Shown one piece after another: positions 15,954 through 23,846 of a stretch of 64,000 nt of DNA. A program made the translations under genes and the position numbers. The stretch comes from Georgenia_A wangjunii (GTDB lineage Bacteria; Actinomycetota; Actinomycetes; Actinomycetales; Actinomycetaceae), in NCBI RefSeq assembly GCF_036421915.1, contig NZ_JAZGOM010000006.1. One strand, written 5' to 3'. How positions within the stretch are numbered: the stretch's first letter is position 1; the number at the start of each line of letters is the position of its first letter. The notes beneath the pieces are model-generated. The model saw nothing but the letters and a program-made list of their open reading frames with translations, searched no databases and had not been told where the DNA came from.

Positions 15954-16292
15954 GTGCCCGACCTGACCGCTCTCACCCAGTCCCACCTCGAGGCCGCCCG
16001 CACCTCGGACCACGGCCGCAGCGCCGAGCTCCTCGTGCGCGACGGCGTCCTGCGCCAGTCGATCCTCGCCCTCGTCGCGGGCTCGGAGCTCGGGGAGCAC
16101 AACTCGCCGCACGCGGCGAGCCTCCAGGTGCTCCTCGGCCGCGTGCGGGTGACCGGACCGGACACCTCGGAGCTGACGACTGGCGGGCTCCACGTGCTCA
16201 CGCACGAGCGCCACGCCGTCTCCGCCCTCGAGGACTCGGTCTTCCTCCTCACGACCGTGACCGGCCTACCCGGGGAGACGTCGCACGCCTGA
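15954..16292 (+). CDS. Small cupin-like protein
   Basis: This 112-residue protein looks like a single cupin-fold barrel. It has HGRSAELLVRDGVLRQSILALVAGSELGEHNSPHAASLQVLLGRVRV, in which the EHNSPHAASLQVLLG part resembles cupin motif 1 with two His residues, and a second segment GGLHVLTHERHAVSALEDSVFLLTTV resembling motif 2. Similar small proteins are often annotated as cupins or LuxR-family-like metal proteins without known role. The start GTG at 15954 has GGAGGA just upstream. It lies alone between ychF and rmuC. Confidence 0.72.
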   Translation: MPDLTALTQSHLEAARTSDHGRSAELLVRDGVLRQSILALVAGSELGEHNSPHAASLQVLLGRVRVTGPDTSELTTGGLHVLTHERHAVSALEDSVFLLTTVTGLPGETSHA

Positions 16293-16344
16293 GCCGGTGC
16301 GGCTGGCGGCGGCCCGCCTTCCCGGCGATGTCGGTGGGCGGTGA

Positions 16345-16350
16345 CAGTCT
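16345..16350 (+). promoter_or_regulatory. -10 element of a leaderless promoter (rmuC)
   Basis: CAGTCT ends 6 bases before the ATG at 16357. The hexamer deviates from TANNNT at its first base, so support is weaker than at other sites. Confidence 0.4.
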
Positions 16351-16356
16351 GCAGCC

Positions 16357-17586
16357 ATGGACACGACGACGGTGATCATCCTCGTGCTCGTGGCGCTCGT
16401 CGCCGGCACGGTCGGCGGAGCCGGCCTCGCCCGGGCACGCGCGGCGGCCGGCACCGCGGCCGCCCGCGAGCAGGCCGCCGCGGCGCACGCCCGTGCCACC
16501 CAGCTCGCCGCCGAGAACGAGGACCTCAAGGACCGCGCCGCCCGCGACCACGACGTCCTGCGCGCGCTCGCGCCCGTGCAGAGCACCCTCACCCAGGTGG
16601 GCGAGCACGTCGCCGCGCTCGAGCGGGAGCGCCTCGAGCAGTTCACGGTCCTCACCCAGCACCTCCACCACGCCCGGCGCAGCGACGAGGAGCTGCGCTC
16701 GACGACGGCGACGCTCGCCGGCGCGCTCCGCTCGACGTCGAGCCGGGGCCAGTGGGGCGAGGTGCAGCTGCGCCGGGTGCTCGAGGCCTCCGGCATGCTC
16801 CGGCACGTCGACTTCACCGAGCAGTCGGCGCTCGGCGCGAGGGGGAACGGGTCCGCGAGCCGCGCGGGCAGCGGCCGGCCGGACGTCGTCGTCCACCTGC
16901 CCGGCGGGAAGTACCTCGCCATCGACGCCAAGGTCCCGTTCGACGCCTACCTCGAGGCGTCGGCGATCGACGAGGCGGCGCGCGGCGAGGAGGGCCACCG
17001 CCGCGAAACCCTGCTCGCGGCGCACGCGAAGGCGCTGCGCGCCCACGTCGACGCGCTCGCGAAGCGGCGCTACCACGAGCAGCTCCCGGCGAGCCCCGAG
17101 CTCGTCGTCATGTTCATCCCGTCCGAGGGGCTCCTCGGGGCCGCGCTCGAGGCGGACCCCACGCTGCTCGAGCACGCGCTGCGCGTGGGCGTCGCCCCCA
17201 CGTCGCCCACGTCGCTCCTTGCGCTGCTGCGCACGACGGCGACGATCTGGACATCCGCGGCCGTGACCGAGGACGCGCAGCGGCTGCTCGACCTCGGACG
17301 CACCCTGTACGAACGGCTGTCGACGGTCGCCGGGCATGTCACCGCACTCGGCCGGGGCCTCGAGAGCACGGTCGCGCACTACAACAAGATGGTCGGCTCG
17401 ATCGAGTCGCGCCTCCTCGTCACCGCGCGCGGGTTCGACGGCCTCGACGGCGGTGACCTCACCGTCGGCCCGGTCGAGGGGGACCGCGCCCAGGTCCGGC
17501 GCCTCACCGCCCCCGAGCTGACGGACCCCGGCCTGCCGGACCCGGAGCTGCTGCCCGGCCTGAGCCGCTGGGGAGGTGCGTCGTGA
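16357..17586 (+). CDS. rmuC: DNA recombination protein RmuC
   Basis: RmuC proteins limit rearrangements at inverted repeats and contain a nuclease-like core. The 409-residue protein has an N-terminal membrane anchor (residues 7-25, VIILVLVALVAGTVGG), a heptad-rich coiled coil (about 28-120) and the RmuC domain. The domain includes the conserved run SRGQWGEVQLRRVLEASGML, the acidic-Lys motif KYLAIDAKVPFDAYLEA typical of PD-(D/E)XK-like enzymes, and the segment VVMFIPSEGLLGAALEADPTLLEHA. Length is normal. Its stop codon overlaps the start of a possible 42-codon frame that leads into the next gene. Confidence 0.94.
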   Translation: MDTTTVIILVLVALVAGTVGGAGLARARAAAGTAAAREQAAAAHARATQLAAENEDLKDRAARDHDVLRALAPVQSTLTQVGEHVAALERERLEQFTVLTQHLHHARRSDEELRSTTATLAGALRSTSSRGQWGEVQLRRVLEASGMLRHVDFTEQSALGARGNGSASRAGSGRPDVVVHLPGGKYLAIDAKVPFDAYLEASAIDEAARGEEGHRRETLLAAHAKALRAHVDALAKRRYHEQLPASPELVVMFIPSEGLLGAALEADPTLLEHALRVGVAPTSPTSLLALLRTTATIWTSAAVTEDAQRLLDLGRTLYERLSTVAGHVTALGRGLESTVAHYNKMVGSIESRLLVTARGFDGLDGGDLTVGPVEGDRAQVRRLTAPELTDPGLPDPELLPGLSRWGGAS

Positions 17587-17711
17587 CGCAGGGGCGGGAC
17601 GCCTTGGCTCAGCGTCCGCACGGCGTCGCGCCGGGGTGGCGCGACGCTACCGGGGTGCGGCGCGACGTGACCTGGGCGTGGCACGTCGCGGCCCAGGACG
17701 GCGCCTCGTGA
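17583..17711 (+). CDS. Possible 42-residue coupled small protein
   Basis: A GTG at 17583 overlaps the rmuC stop (GTGA), and the frame stays open for 42 codons to a TGA at 17709-17711 that overlaps the GTG of the winged-helix gene (GTGA again). The peptide is rich in Arg, Trp and Gly and matches nothing I recognise. No separate ribosome binding site is visible. The DNA contains three related GC-rich units with GGGGTG and CGCGACG, so the frame could be a chance product of a degenerate repeat. The exact overlaps at both ends are its main support. Confidence 0.35.
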   Translation: MTQGRDALAQRPHGVAPGWRDATGVRRDVTWAWHVAAQDGAS

Positions 17712-18784
17712 CGTCCGCGCGAGAGGTCGGGCTCCTCCGGCTCGCGGCGCAACGGGTCGCGGGGCCGGGCTGGGACACCCCTGCCGAGGCCGTCGGGTGG
17801 GCGACGGCGACCCAGGCGCAGGACTTCCGCGGGGCGCTCGAGTCGGTGGCACTGCGTACCGCCGGGGGCACGGCCGCGGACGTCGTCGCCGCCCTCGACG
17901 CAGGCGAGGTCGTCCGGTCCTGGCCCATGCGCGGCACGCTCCACCTCGTCCGGGCGGAGGACCTGTCGTGGGTGCTCTCCCTCACGACCGAGCGGCTCAT
18001 CACGGGCGCCGCGAGCCGCCGCGCCGAGCTCGGCCTCGACGACGCCCTCATCGAGCGGGCACGCGACCTCGCGGTCGGCGCGCTGAGCGGCGGCCGTCGG
18101 CTGAGCCGCGAGGGACTCCGCACCGTCTGGGAGGCCGCCGGCGTCGCGGCCGACGGCCAGCGGACGTACCACCTCATCTGGTACCTCGCCCAGACGGGCA
18201 CCCTGTGCTGGGGCCCCGTCGACGACGGCGAGCAGCACCTCGTCCTCCTTGACGAGTGGGTGCCGGCCCCGCGGGTCCTCGAGCGCGAGGAGGCCCTCGG
18301 CGAGCTCGCCCTGCGGTACTTCCGCGGCCACGGCCCAGCGACCGTCAAGGACTTCATCTGGTGGACCAAGCTGCGTGCCGCCGAGGCGCGGGCGGGGGTC
18401 GCCCTCGCCCGGCCCCGGCTCGAGACGCTCTCCGTCAACGGCACCGAGATGCTCATGGACCCCGGCACCCCGGAGCGGCTGGCCACCCACCGCGCGGAGG
18501 CGCTCGGCACCCACCTGCTGCCCGGGTTCGACGAGTTCCTCCTCGGCTACCAGGACCGCAGCGCCGTCCTGGCGCCCGAGTTCGCCGCGCGCGTGGTCCC
18601 GGGCGGGAACGGGGTCTTCCAGCGCACCGTTGTCGACGCCGGCGCCGTCGTCGGCACGTGGCGGCGGTCCGGGAAGGGCGCGCGCGCCGAGGTCGCCGCC
18701 ACGCCCTTCACCGCGTTCAGCCCGCGCGCGCTGCGCGCCATCGAGCGCCGCTCCGCCGCGCTCACCCGCGAGCACGCCGGCTGA
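17708..18784 (+). CDS. Winged-helix DNA-binding domain protein (HTH_42/YcaQ-like)
   Basis: This 358-residue protein belongs to the winged-helix family that includes the E. coli DNA glycosylase YcaQ. Family signatures include QAQDFRGALESVALRT near the start, the block VVRSWPMRGTLHLV, the segment LSREGLRTVWEAAGV and the C-terminal LPGFDEFLLGYQDR. The last motif lies close to the catalytic region in YcaQ-type enzymes; I cannot confirm glycosylase activity here. The GTG at 17708 was preferred because upstream residues are low-complexity and it overlaps an upstream stop. The last 52 bases of the gene recur 94 bases downstream with one mismatch. Confidence 0.85.
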   Translation: MTSAREVGLLRLAAQRVAGPGWDTPAEAVGWATATQAQDFRGALESVALRTAGGTAADVVAALDAGEVVRSWPMRGTLHLVRAEDLSWVLSLTTERLITGAASRRAELGLDDALIERARDLAVGALSGGRRLSREGLRTVWEAAGVAADGQRTYHLIWYLAQTGTLCWGPVDDGEQHLVLLDEWVPAPRVLEREEALGELALRYFRGHGPATVKDFIWWTKLRAAEARAGVALARPRLETLSVNGTEMLMDPGTPERLATHRAEALGTHLLPGFDEFLLGYQDRSAVLAPEFAARVVPGGNGVFQRTVVDAGAVVGTWRRSGKGARAEVAATPFTAFSPRALRAIERRSAALTREHAG

Positions 18785-18878
18785 CGGGCGGATCGGACCC
18801 GCTGGACCGGGCGCCCGGCTCGCGCAGCGCGCCATCGAGCGCCGCTCCGCCGCGCTCGCCCGCGAGCACGCCGGCTGA
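18733..18878. repeat. 52-base near-perfect direct repeat at the winged-helix gene end
   Basis: Bases 18733-18784 recur at 18827-18878 with one mismatch (A18764 versus G18858). The second copy includes the same stop codon but follows it in non-coding sequence. It could be a true local duplication or another assembly scar. Confidence 0.8.
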
Positions 18879-18881
18879 TCC

Positions 18882-18909
18882 CCGCCGCCCCGCCGGGGGC
18901 GCGCGGCGG
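18882..18909. terminator. Hairpin between convergent winged-helix and ispH genes
   Basis: CCGCCGC pairs with GCGGCGG around an inner CCC/GGG stem. It ends one base before the ispH stop codon and could serve both strands. Confidence 0.5.
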
Positions 18910-20125
18910 TCAGACGGGGTTGACGGAGAGCTCGGCGCGGGGGCCGCGGCGGGGGCGGTCGGGCAGTGCGCCCCGCGCCTTGAGGTCCGCCCGGAGGTTC
19001 TTGGGCAGCGAGAACATGATGTCCTCGGTCGCGGTGCGCACCTCCTCCACCTCGCCGAAGCCGAGCTGGCCGAGGTAGGTGACGACGTCGCGGACGAGGA
19101 TCTCAGGGACCGACGCCCCCGAGGTCACTCCGACGGTCGAGGCGCCGTCCATCCATGCCGGGTCGATCTCGTTCGCGCGGTCCACGCGGTAGGCCGAGCC
19201 CGCCCCGGCCTCGAGGGCCACCTCGACGAGGCGCACCGAGTTCGAGGAGTTCGCGGACCCGACGACGATGACGACGTCGGAGTCCGGCGCGAACTTCTTC
19301 ACCGCCACCTGGCGATTCTGCGTCGCGTAGCAGATGTCGTCGCTCGGCGGGTCCTGGAGCGAGGGGAACCGCTCGCGCAGCTTGCTCACCGTCAGCATCG
19401 TCTCGTCGACGGACAGCGTCGTCTGCGACAGCCAGATGACCTTGTCCGGGTCGCGCACGACGACGTCGTCGACGTCGTCCGGGGAGTTGACGACCTGGAT
19501 GTGCTCGGGCGCCTCGCCGTACGTGCCCTCGACCTCCTCGTGCCCGTCGTGGCCGATGAGGAGAATGTCGTAGTCGTCGGAGGCGAACCGGACGGCCTCC
19601 TTGTGCACCTTCGTCACGAGGGGGCACGTCGCGTCGATCGTCTGGAGGCTCCGGGCCGCCGCCTGGGCGTGAACCGCCGGGGACACGCCGTGGGCGGAGA
19701 AGACCACGCGCGCCCCCTCGGGCACCTCGTCGGTCTCCTCGACGAAGATCGCGCCACGCTCGGTGAGCGTCTCGACGACGAACTTGTTGTGGACGATCTC
19801 CTTGCGCACGTACACGGGGGCGCCGTAGTGGTCCAGCGCCTTCTCCACCGCGTCGACCGCGCGGTCGAAGCCCGCGCAGTAGCCGCAGCACGTACACGGG
19901 GGCGCCGTAGTGGTCCAGCGCCTTCTCCACCGCGTCGACCGCGCGGTCGACGCCCGCGCAGTAGCCGCGTGGGGCGGCGAGGAGGATCTTCTTCCCCGGG
20001 ACCGCGAGCGCACCGGGGGTACGGGACGGGACGGCGTCGGGGAAGGCGGAGGAGCCGGCGAGCGACGGAATCTCGCGCCGGCCCGGCGCGGCTGCGCCCT
20101 GAGCGTGTGCAGGCAGGGTAGTCAC
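18910..20125 (-). pseudogene. ispH: 4-hydroxy-3-methylbut-2-enyl diphosphate reductase, frame broken by an 82-base duplication
   Basis: IspH is the iron-sulfur enzyme that makes IPP and DMAPP in the last step of the MEP pathway. All family blocks are present: GYCAGVDRAV (first cluster Cys), VFSAHGVSP, DATCPLVTKVH (second Cys), GHDGHEEVEGTYGEAP, QTTLSVDET, DICYATQNRQ (third Cys), GSANSSNSVRLVE and SGASVPE. The frame begins at the GTG at 20125 and is lost after residues VEKALDHYGAPVYV, because 81 bases (19888-19968) are repeated at 19806-19886 with a period of 82. Deleting 82 bases restores one continuous frame to the stop at 18910. Because the gene is normally essential, I think an assembly error is more likely than a true mutation. 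Confidence 0.88.
19806..19968. repeat. Tandem 81-base duplication inside ispH
   Basis: Copies at 19806-19886 and 19888-19968 are offset by 82 bases and differ at one position (A19869 versus C19951). That difference changes GYCAGV to GYCAGF in the copy nearer the 3' end of the gene; the V form is the family consensus. The offset is not a multiple of three. Confidence 0.9.
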
Positions 20126-20131
20126 ACCTCC

Positions 20132-20137
20132 AGGCTA
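20132..20137 (-). promoter_or_regulatory. -10 element upstream of ispH
   Basis: TAGCCT on the minus strand is followed by GGAGGT and the GTG at 20125. The 6-base gap fits a leaderless start, although the gap itself looks like a Shine-Dalgarno sequence placed too close to use. Confidence 0.45.
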
Positions 20138-20170
20138 CGTGGCGGTACGCCGAAGGTCAGCCCCTGGTGG

Positions 20171-20176
20171 CAGGCT
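20171..20176 (+). promoter_or_regulatory. -10-like element upstream of the GNAT gene
   Basis: CAGGCT is followed by 7 bases and the ATG at 20184. It is divergent from the ispH promoter, about 35 bases away. Confidence 0.4.
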
Positions 20177-20183
20177 GTGACGG

Positions 20184-20816
20184 ATGCGACCCGACCTGCA
20201 CGTCGAGCCCTACCGGCCCGAGGACCGCTCCGCGCTCTACGAGATCTGCCTGCGCACCGGAGACCTCGGTGCCGATGCGAGCGCCGACCACGACGACCCC
20301 GACGTGCTCGGTCACGTCTACGTCGGTCCCTATCTCGAGCTCGAGCCCGACCTCGCCTACGTCCTGCGGGCGACGGGTGGCGCCGCTCCGCTCGGGTACG
20401 TCGTCGCCACCGCGGACACCGCCGCGTTCGCGGAGGCCTGCGAGCGCGCGTGGTGGCCGCCCCTGCGCGCGCACTACCGGGACCACCCGCCGCGCCGGGG
20501 CAGCAAGGACGAGGAGCTCGTCCACATCATCCGCACCGGGACCCGCTCGCGTGAGCCGTGGCTGGCCACCTACCCCGCGCACCTGCACATCAACCTCCTC
20601 GGGCCGGCCCGCGGCTCCGGCGCCGGGCGCGCGCTCCTCACCCGCCTCGCCGACGAGCTCGCCGCCCGCGGGGTGCCGGGCGTGCACCTGGTCGCCGCGA
20701 GCGCGAACACCGACGCGCTCGCCTTCTACCGGCGCCTGGGGTTCACGGTCCTCGGCGAGCGCCCCGGCGAGGTGCTCATGGGCCGGGCGCTCACCGGGGC
20801 GAGGGCGGCGTCGTGA
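20184..20816 (+). CDS. GNAT-family N-acetyltransferase
   Basis: This 210-residue protein is an acetyl-CoA-dependent acetyltransferase of unknown substrate. It starts with LHVEPYRPEDRSALYEIC, a typical GNAT opening. The acetyl-CoA pyrophosphate loop reads LGPARGSGAGRALLTRLADEL at about 138-158, and motif B follows as GVHLVAASANTDALAFYRRLGFTVLGE. The central region (about 40-130) is longer than in minimal GNAT proteins and contains a WWPPLRAHYRDH segment. Its TGA overlaps the GTG of xseA, so the two are likely co-translated. Confidence 0.88.
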   Translation: MRPDLHVEPYRPEDRSALYEICLRTGDLGADASADHDDPDVLGHVYVGPYLELEPDLAYVLRATGGAAPLGYVVATADTAAFAEACERAWWPPLRAHYRDHPPRRGSKDEELVHIIRTGTRSREPWLATYPAHLHINLLGPARGSGAGRALLTRLADELAARGVPGVHLVAASANTDALAFYRRLGFTVLGERPGEVLMGRALTGARAAS

Positions 20817-22063
20817 GCCAGCCGACCGGCCCGGCGAACCTGCCGGAACGCGCCGCGGACACGAGCGCGGAGCACCCGTGGCCCGTGCGCCTGCTCAGCC
20901 AGAAGATCAGCACGTACATCGACCGGATGGCGCCCGTGTGGGTCGAGGGGCAGGTCGTCCAGCTCAACCGCCGACCCGGCGCCGGCATGGCCTTCCTCAC
21001 CCTGCGGGACACCGAGGCGGACATGTCTCTGCCGGTGAGCATCTACTCCCGCCTGCTCGCCGACGTCGCGGCGCCCCTGACCGAGGGCAGCCACGTCGTC
21101 GTGCACGCCAAGCCCACGTACTGGGCCAAGCGCGGGACGCTCCAGCTCCAGGCGGACGCCCTGCGCGCCGTCGGGGTGGGCGAGCTCCTGGCCCGCGTCG
21201 AGGCGCTCAAGCGCGTCCTCGCCGCCGAGGGGCTCTTCGACGCCGACCGCAAGCGGCCGCTGCCGTTCCTCCCGGGCCGCATCGGCCTCGTGTGCGGGCG
21301 CGAGTCCAAGGCCGAGCACGACGTCGTCGTCAACGCGCGGGCGCGCTGGCCCGGGGTCCCGTTCGAGATCCGGGAGGTCGCCGTCCAGGGCACCGGCGCC
21401 GTCGCGCAGGTCAGCTCCGCCATCGCCGAGCTCGACGCCGACCCCCGGGTCGAGGTCATCGTCGTCGCCCGCGGCGGCGGGTCCGTCGAGGACCTGCTCC
21501 CGTTCTCCAACGAGCAGCTCGTGCGCGCGGCGTCGGCGTGCCGCACGCCGCTCGTCTCGGCGATCGGGCACGAGACGGACACCCCGCTGCTCGACCTCGT
21601 CGCCGACTACCGTGCGTCGACGCCCACCGACGCCGCCAAACGGGTCGTCCCCGACGTCGCCGAGCAGCGCCGCGGCCTCGTCCAGGCCCGCCAGCGGATG
21701 CGCGCCGCGCTCGAGCACCGCGTCCGCGCGGAGCAGCGCACGCTCGACGCCGTGCGGAGCCGCCCGGTCCTCGTCGACCCGACGACGATGGTCACCGCCC
21801 GCGCGGAGGACGTCGCGCGCCGGAGGGACCGGGCGCGCGAGGTCTTCGGCCGCTGCCTCGAGCGGTCCGGCGCGGACCTCGCCACGGTCCACGGCCGGCT
21901 CGTCGCCCTCTCCCCCGCCGCGACGCTCGCCCGCGGCTACGCCGTCCTGCGCCGCACGGACGGGGCGGTCGTGCGTGCCTCCGCCGACGTCGCGCCCGGG
22001 GACCGGCTCGAGGCGCTCCTCGCCGCCGGCCGCGTCCACGTCGAGGTCCGCGAGCAGGGCTGA
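20813..22063 (+). CDS. xseA: Exodeoxyribonuclease VII large subunit
   Basis: XseA is the catalytic subunit of exonuclease VII, which degrades single-stranded DNA in the cytoplasm during repair. The 416-residue protein has an N-terminal OB-fold (about 22-125, with WVEGQVVQLNRRPGAGMAFLTLRD) and the catalytic domain with GRIGLVCGRESKAEHD, VIVVARGGGSVEDLLPFSNE and SAIGHETDTPLLD. Its C-terminal segment is helical and ends near the conserved SPAATLARGYAVLR. The GTG at 20813 overlaps the acetyltransferase stop. The partner gene xseB lies 217 bases downstream. Confidence 0.96.
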   Translation: MSQPTGPANLPERAADTSAEHPWPVRLLSQKISTYIDRMAPVWVEGQVVQLNRRPGAGMAFLTLRDTEADMSLPVSIYSRLLADVAAPLTEGSHVVVHAKPTYWAKRGTLQLQADALRAVGVGELLARVEALKRVLAAEGLFDADRKRPLPFLPGRIGLVCGRESKAEHDVVVNARARWPGVPFEIREVAVQGTGAVAQVSSAIAELDADPRVEVIVVARGGGSVEDLLPFSNEQLVRAASACRTPLVSAIGHETDTPLLDLVADYRASTPTDAAKRVVPDVAEQRRGLVQARQRMRAALEHRVRAEQRTLDAVRSRPVLVDPTTMVTARAEDVARRRDRAREVFGRCLERSGADLATVHGRLVALSPAATLARGYAVLRRTDGAVVRASADVAPGDRLEALLAAGRVHVEVREQG

Positions 22064-22268
22064 GGCGCCCGCGCGAGCCGCGGCCGTCGCAGGTCCCGCC
22101 GTCGTCTCGGCGAGCCGGGCAGGCTTCGCCGTCGTCCCCGGCGAGCCGGGCGCCGTGGTGACGGAGGAGGCGGGTCGGCCGGAGCTGCGCGGCTGGAGGG
22201 CCCGCCCCGTCCCCCTGGAGGCTGCTCGGCGTGACCCGGGTGCGCGGTGCGGCGTGGGCGGCCTCTGC

Positions 22269-22274
22269 CAGACT
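22269..22274 (+). promoter_or_regulatory. -10 element of a leaderless promoter (xseB)
   Basis: CAGACT ends 6 bases before the ATG at 22281. The upstream 217-base gap from xseA also contains a roughly 31-base imperfect direct repeat with CGCCGTCGTC and CGGCGAGCCGGGC units. Confidence 0.4.
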
Positions 22275-22280
22275 GGCCCG

Positions 22281-22571
22281 ATGAGTGAGACCCCCCTTCC
22301 GGACGTCGGTGCGCTGACCTACGAGCAGGCCCGCGACGAGCTCGTCGACGTCGTGCGCCGCCTCGAGGCCGGGGCCGCCTCCCTCGAGGACTCCCTCGCC
22401 CTCTGGGAGCGGGGAGAGGCCCTCGCGGCGCGGTGCCAGGCGTGGCTCGACGGGGCACGCGAGCGCCTCGAGGCCGCGCGCGCCGACCGCGACAGCCGCG
22501 CCGGAGCGGCCGCCGACGCTCCCCGGACCACCGACGCCCCCAGCACCACCGCAGAGAGGCAGGACCCGTGA
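22281..22571 (+). CDS. xseB: Exodeoxyribonuclease VII small subunit
   Basis: XseB is the small helical subunit, several copies of which bind the C-terminal arm of XseA. The 96-residue protein contains the family block LTYEQARDELVDVVRRLEAGAASLEDSLALWERGEALAARCQ (about 12-53), then a disordered Ala/Thr-rich tail that is longer than in many homologues. The start ATG at 22281 has no Shine-Dalgarno but has a -10-like CAGACT 6 bases upstream. Its stop overlaps the GTG of the PfkB gene (GTGA). Confidence 0.93.
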   Translation: MSETPLPDVGALTYEQARDELVDVVRRLEAGAASLEDSLALWERGEALAARCQAWLDGARERLEAARADRDSRAGAAADAPRTTDAPSTTAERQDP

Positions 22572-23659
22572 CCGACCCGACCCCCCTCGACGGACCCGCG
22601 TCCGGTATCCCGGACCTCACGCCCGGGCGGCTGCCCGAGCCCGAGCTCGCACCGACGACGCCGGCCTACGGCCCGGCGACGACGGCGACGCCCCAGGGCC
22701 ACGAGGCCGGCGGGTACGCCCTCGTCCTCGGCGAGGCGCTCGTCGACATCGTCGAGCACGAGGGCGAGGAGCCGGTCGAGCACGTGGGCGGCAGCCCCGC
22801 GAACGTCGCGCTCGGGCTCGCCCGACTCGGTCACGCCGTCGAGCTCGCCACGTGGTTCGGGACCGACGCACGCGGGGACAGCATCCGCACGCACCTCACG
22901 GGCGACCGCGTCACCATCTCGACGGGGTCCGAGCTCGCCGGGCACACGTCGACCGCGCACGCCCGCATCGACGCCGACGGCGTCGCGGACTACACCTTCG
23001 ACCTCGACTGGGACCTGCCCGGCACGGAGCCGCTGCGCCCGCCCACGCTCGTCCACACCGGCTCGCTCGCCGCCGTCGTCGCACCGGGGGCGCTCAAGGT
23101 CCTCGAGGCCATGGAGCGCTACCGGGACACCGCGACGCTCACGTACGACCCGAACGTCCGCCCGGCGCTCATGGGCACGCCGGCGCAGGCCCGCCCGCTC
23201 ATCGAGCGGCTCGTCTCCCTCGCGGACGTCGTCAAGGTCTCCGACGAGGACCTCGCGTGGCTGGCGCCCGGCGATGACATCCGCGAGGTGGCGGGCGACT
23301 GGGTGGGGCTGGGCGCCGGGATCGTCGTCGTCACCCTCGGCGGGCGCGGCGCGCTCGCCGTCACCGCCGGCGGCGTCGAGGTCGACGTCGCGGCGCCGCG
23401 GGTGGACGTCGCGGACACGGTCGGCGCCGGGGACTCGTTCATGTCCGGGCTCATCGACGGGCTGTGGCGCGCGAGCCTCATCGGAGCCGACCGGCGCGAG
23501 GCGCTGCGCGGCATCAGCCGGACCGCGCTCGCCGACGCCCTCGCCCGCGCGGTCCAGGTCGCCGCGATCACCGTCTCGCGCGCCGGTGCCAACCCGCCGA
23601 GCCTCGTCGAGCTGACGGCCACCGCGCCCCCGGTGCCACCCACCCCGCGCCCGCTCTGA
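22568..23659 (+). CDS. PfkB-family carbohydrate kinase (fructokinase-like)
   Basis: This 363-residue kinase transfers phosphate from ATP to a sugar in the cytoplasm. It has the N-terminal PfkB signature GGSPANVALGLARLG and the C-terminal signature DTVGAGDSFMSGLIDG, whose Asp is the catalytic base and whose GAGD forms the anion hole. A segment VTLGGRGALAVTAGG precedes it. The first 50 residues are a low-complexity extension before ALVLGEALVDIVEHEG. Overall resemblance is to bacterial fructokinases, but the sugar is not certain. The 3' end is duplicated at the second contig join. Confidence 0.9.
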   Translation: MTDPTPLDGPASGIPDLTPGRLPEPELAPTTPAYGPATTATPQGHEAGGYALVLGEALVDIVEHEGEEPVEHVGGSPANVALGLARLGHAVELATWFGTDARGDSIRTHLTGDRVTISTGSELAGHTSTAHARIDADGVADYTFDLDWDLPGTEPLRPPTLVHTGSLAAVVAPGALKVLEAMERYRDTATLTYDPNVRPALMGTPAQARPLIERLVSLADVVKVSDEDLAWLAPGDDIREVAGDWVGLGAGIVVVTLGGRGALAVTAGGVEVDVAAPRVDVADTVGAGDSFMSGLIDGLWRASLIGADRREALRGISRTALADALARAVQVAAITVSRAGANPPSLVELTATAPPVPPTPRPL

Positions 23660-23784
23660 GAGGCACGCGCCCGGGCCAGGGGGGGGGGGGGGGGGGGGGA
23701 GGAAGANCTCGTCGAGCTGACGGCCACCGCGCCCCCGGTGCCACCCACCCCGCGCCCGCTCTGAGAGGCACGCGCCCGGGCCAG
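23603..23784. other. Contig join: poly-G run, N, and 77-base duplication
   Basis: Bases 23603-23679 recur exactly at 23708-23784. Between the copies lie a run of 21 G (23679-23699), seven bases and an N at 23707. Long G runs at read ends are a known artefact of two-colour sequencing chemistry. I read this as two overlapping contigs joined without merging; the true genome should contain one copy. Confidence 0.9.
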
Positions 23785-23824
23785 CGGCGCGGGCGGCACC
23801 GAGCCGCCCGCGCCGCGGCCCGGG
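23775..23824. terminator. Strong bidirectional terminator between pfkB-type and phoH-type genes
   Basis: An inner 14-base perfect stem with an ACCGA loop is continued, after one bulged A, by an outer 8-base stem (CCCGGGCC/GGCCCGGG). It separates two convergent genes. Part of the outer arm falls within the duplicated contig-end sequence. Confidence 0.75.
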
Positions 23825-23846
23825 GTCGAGGTCGCGCCCGGATCGA

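Noticed and set aside
23679..23699. Genomic poly-G tract
   Set aside because: It sits at a contig end next to an N and between duplicated sequence, so it is more likely a sequencing artefact.
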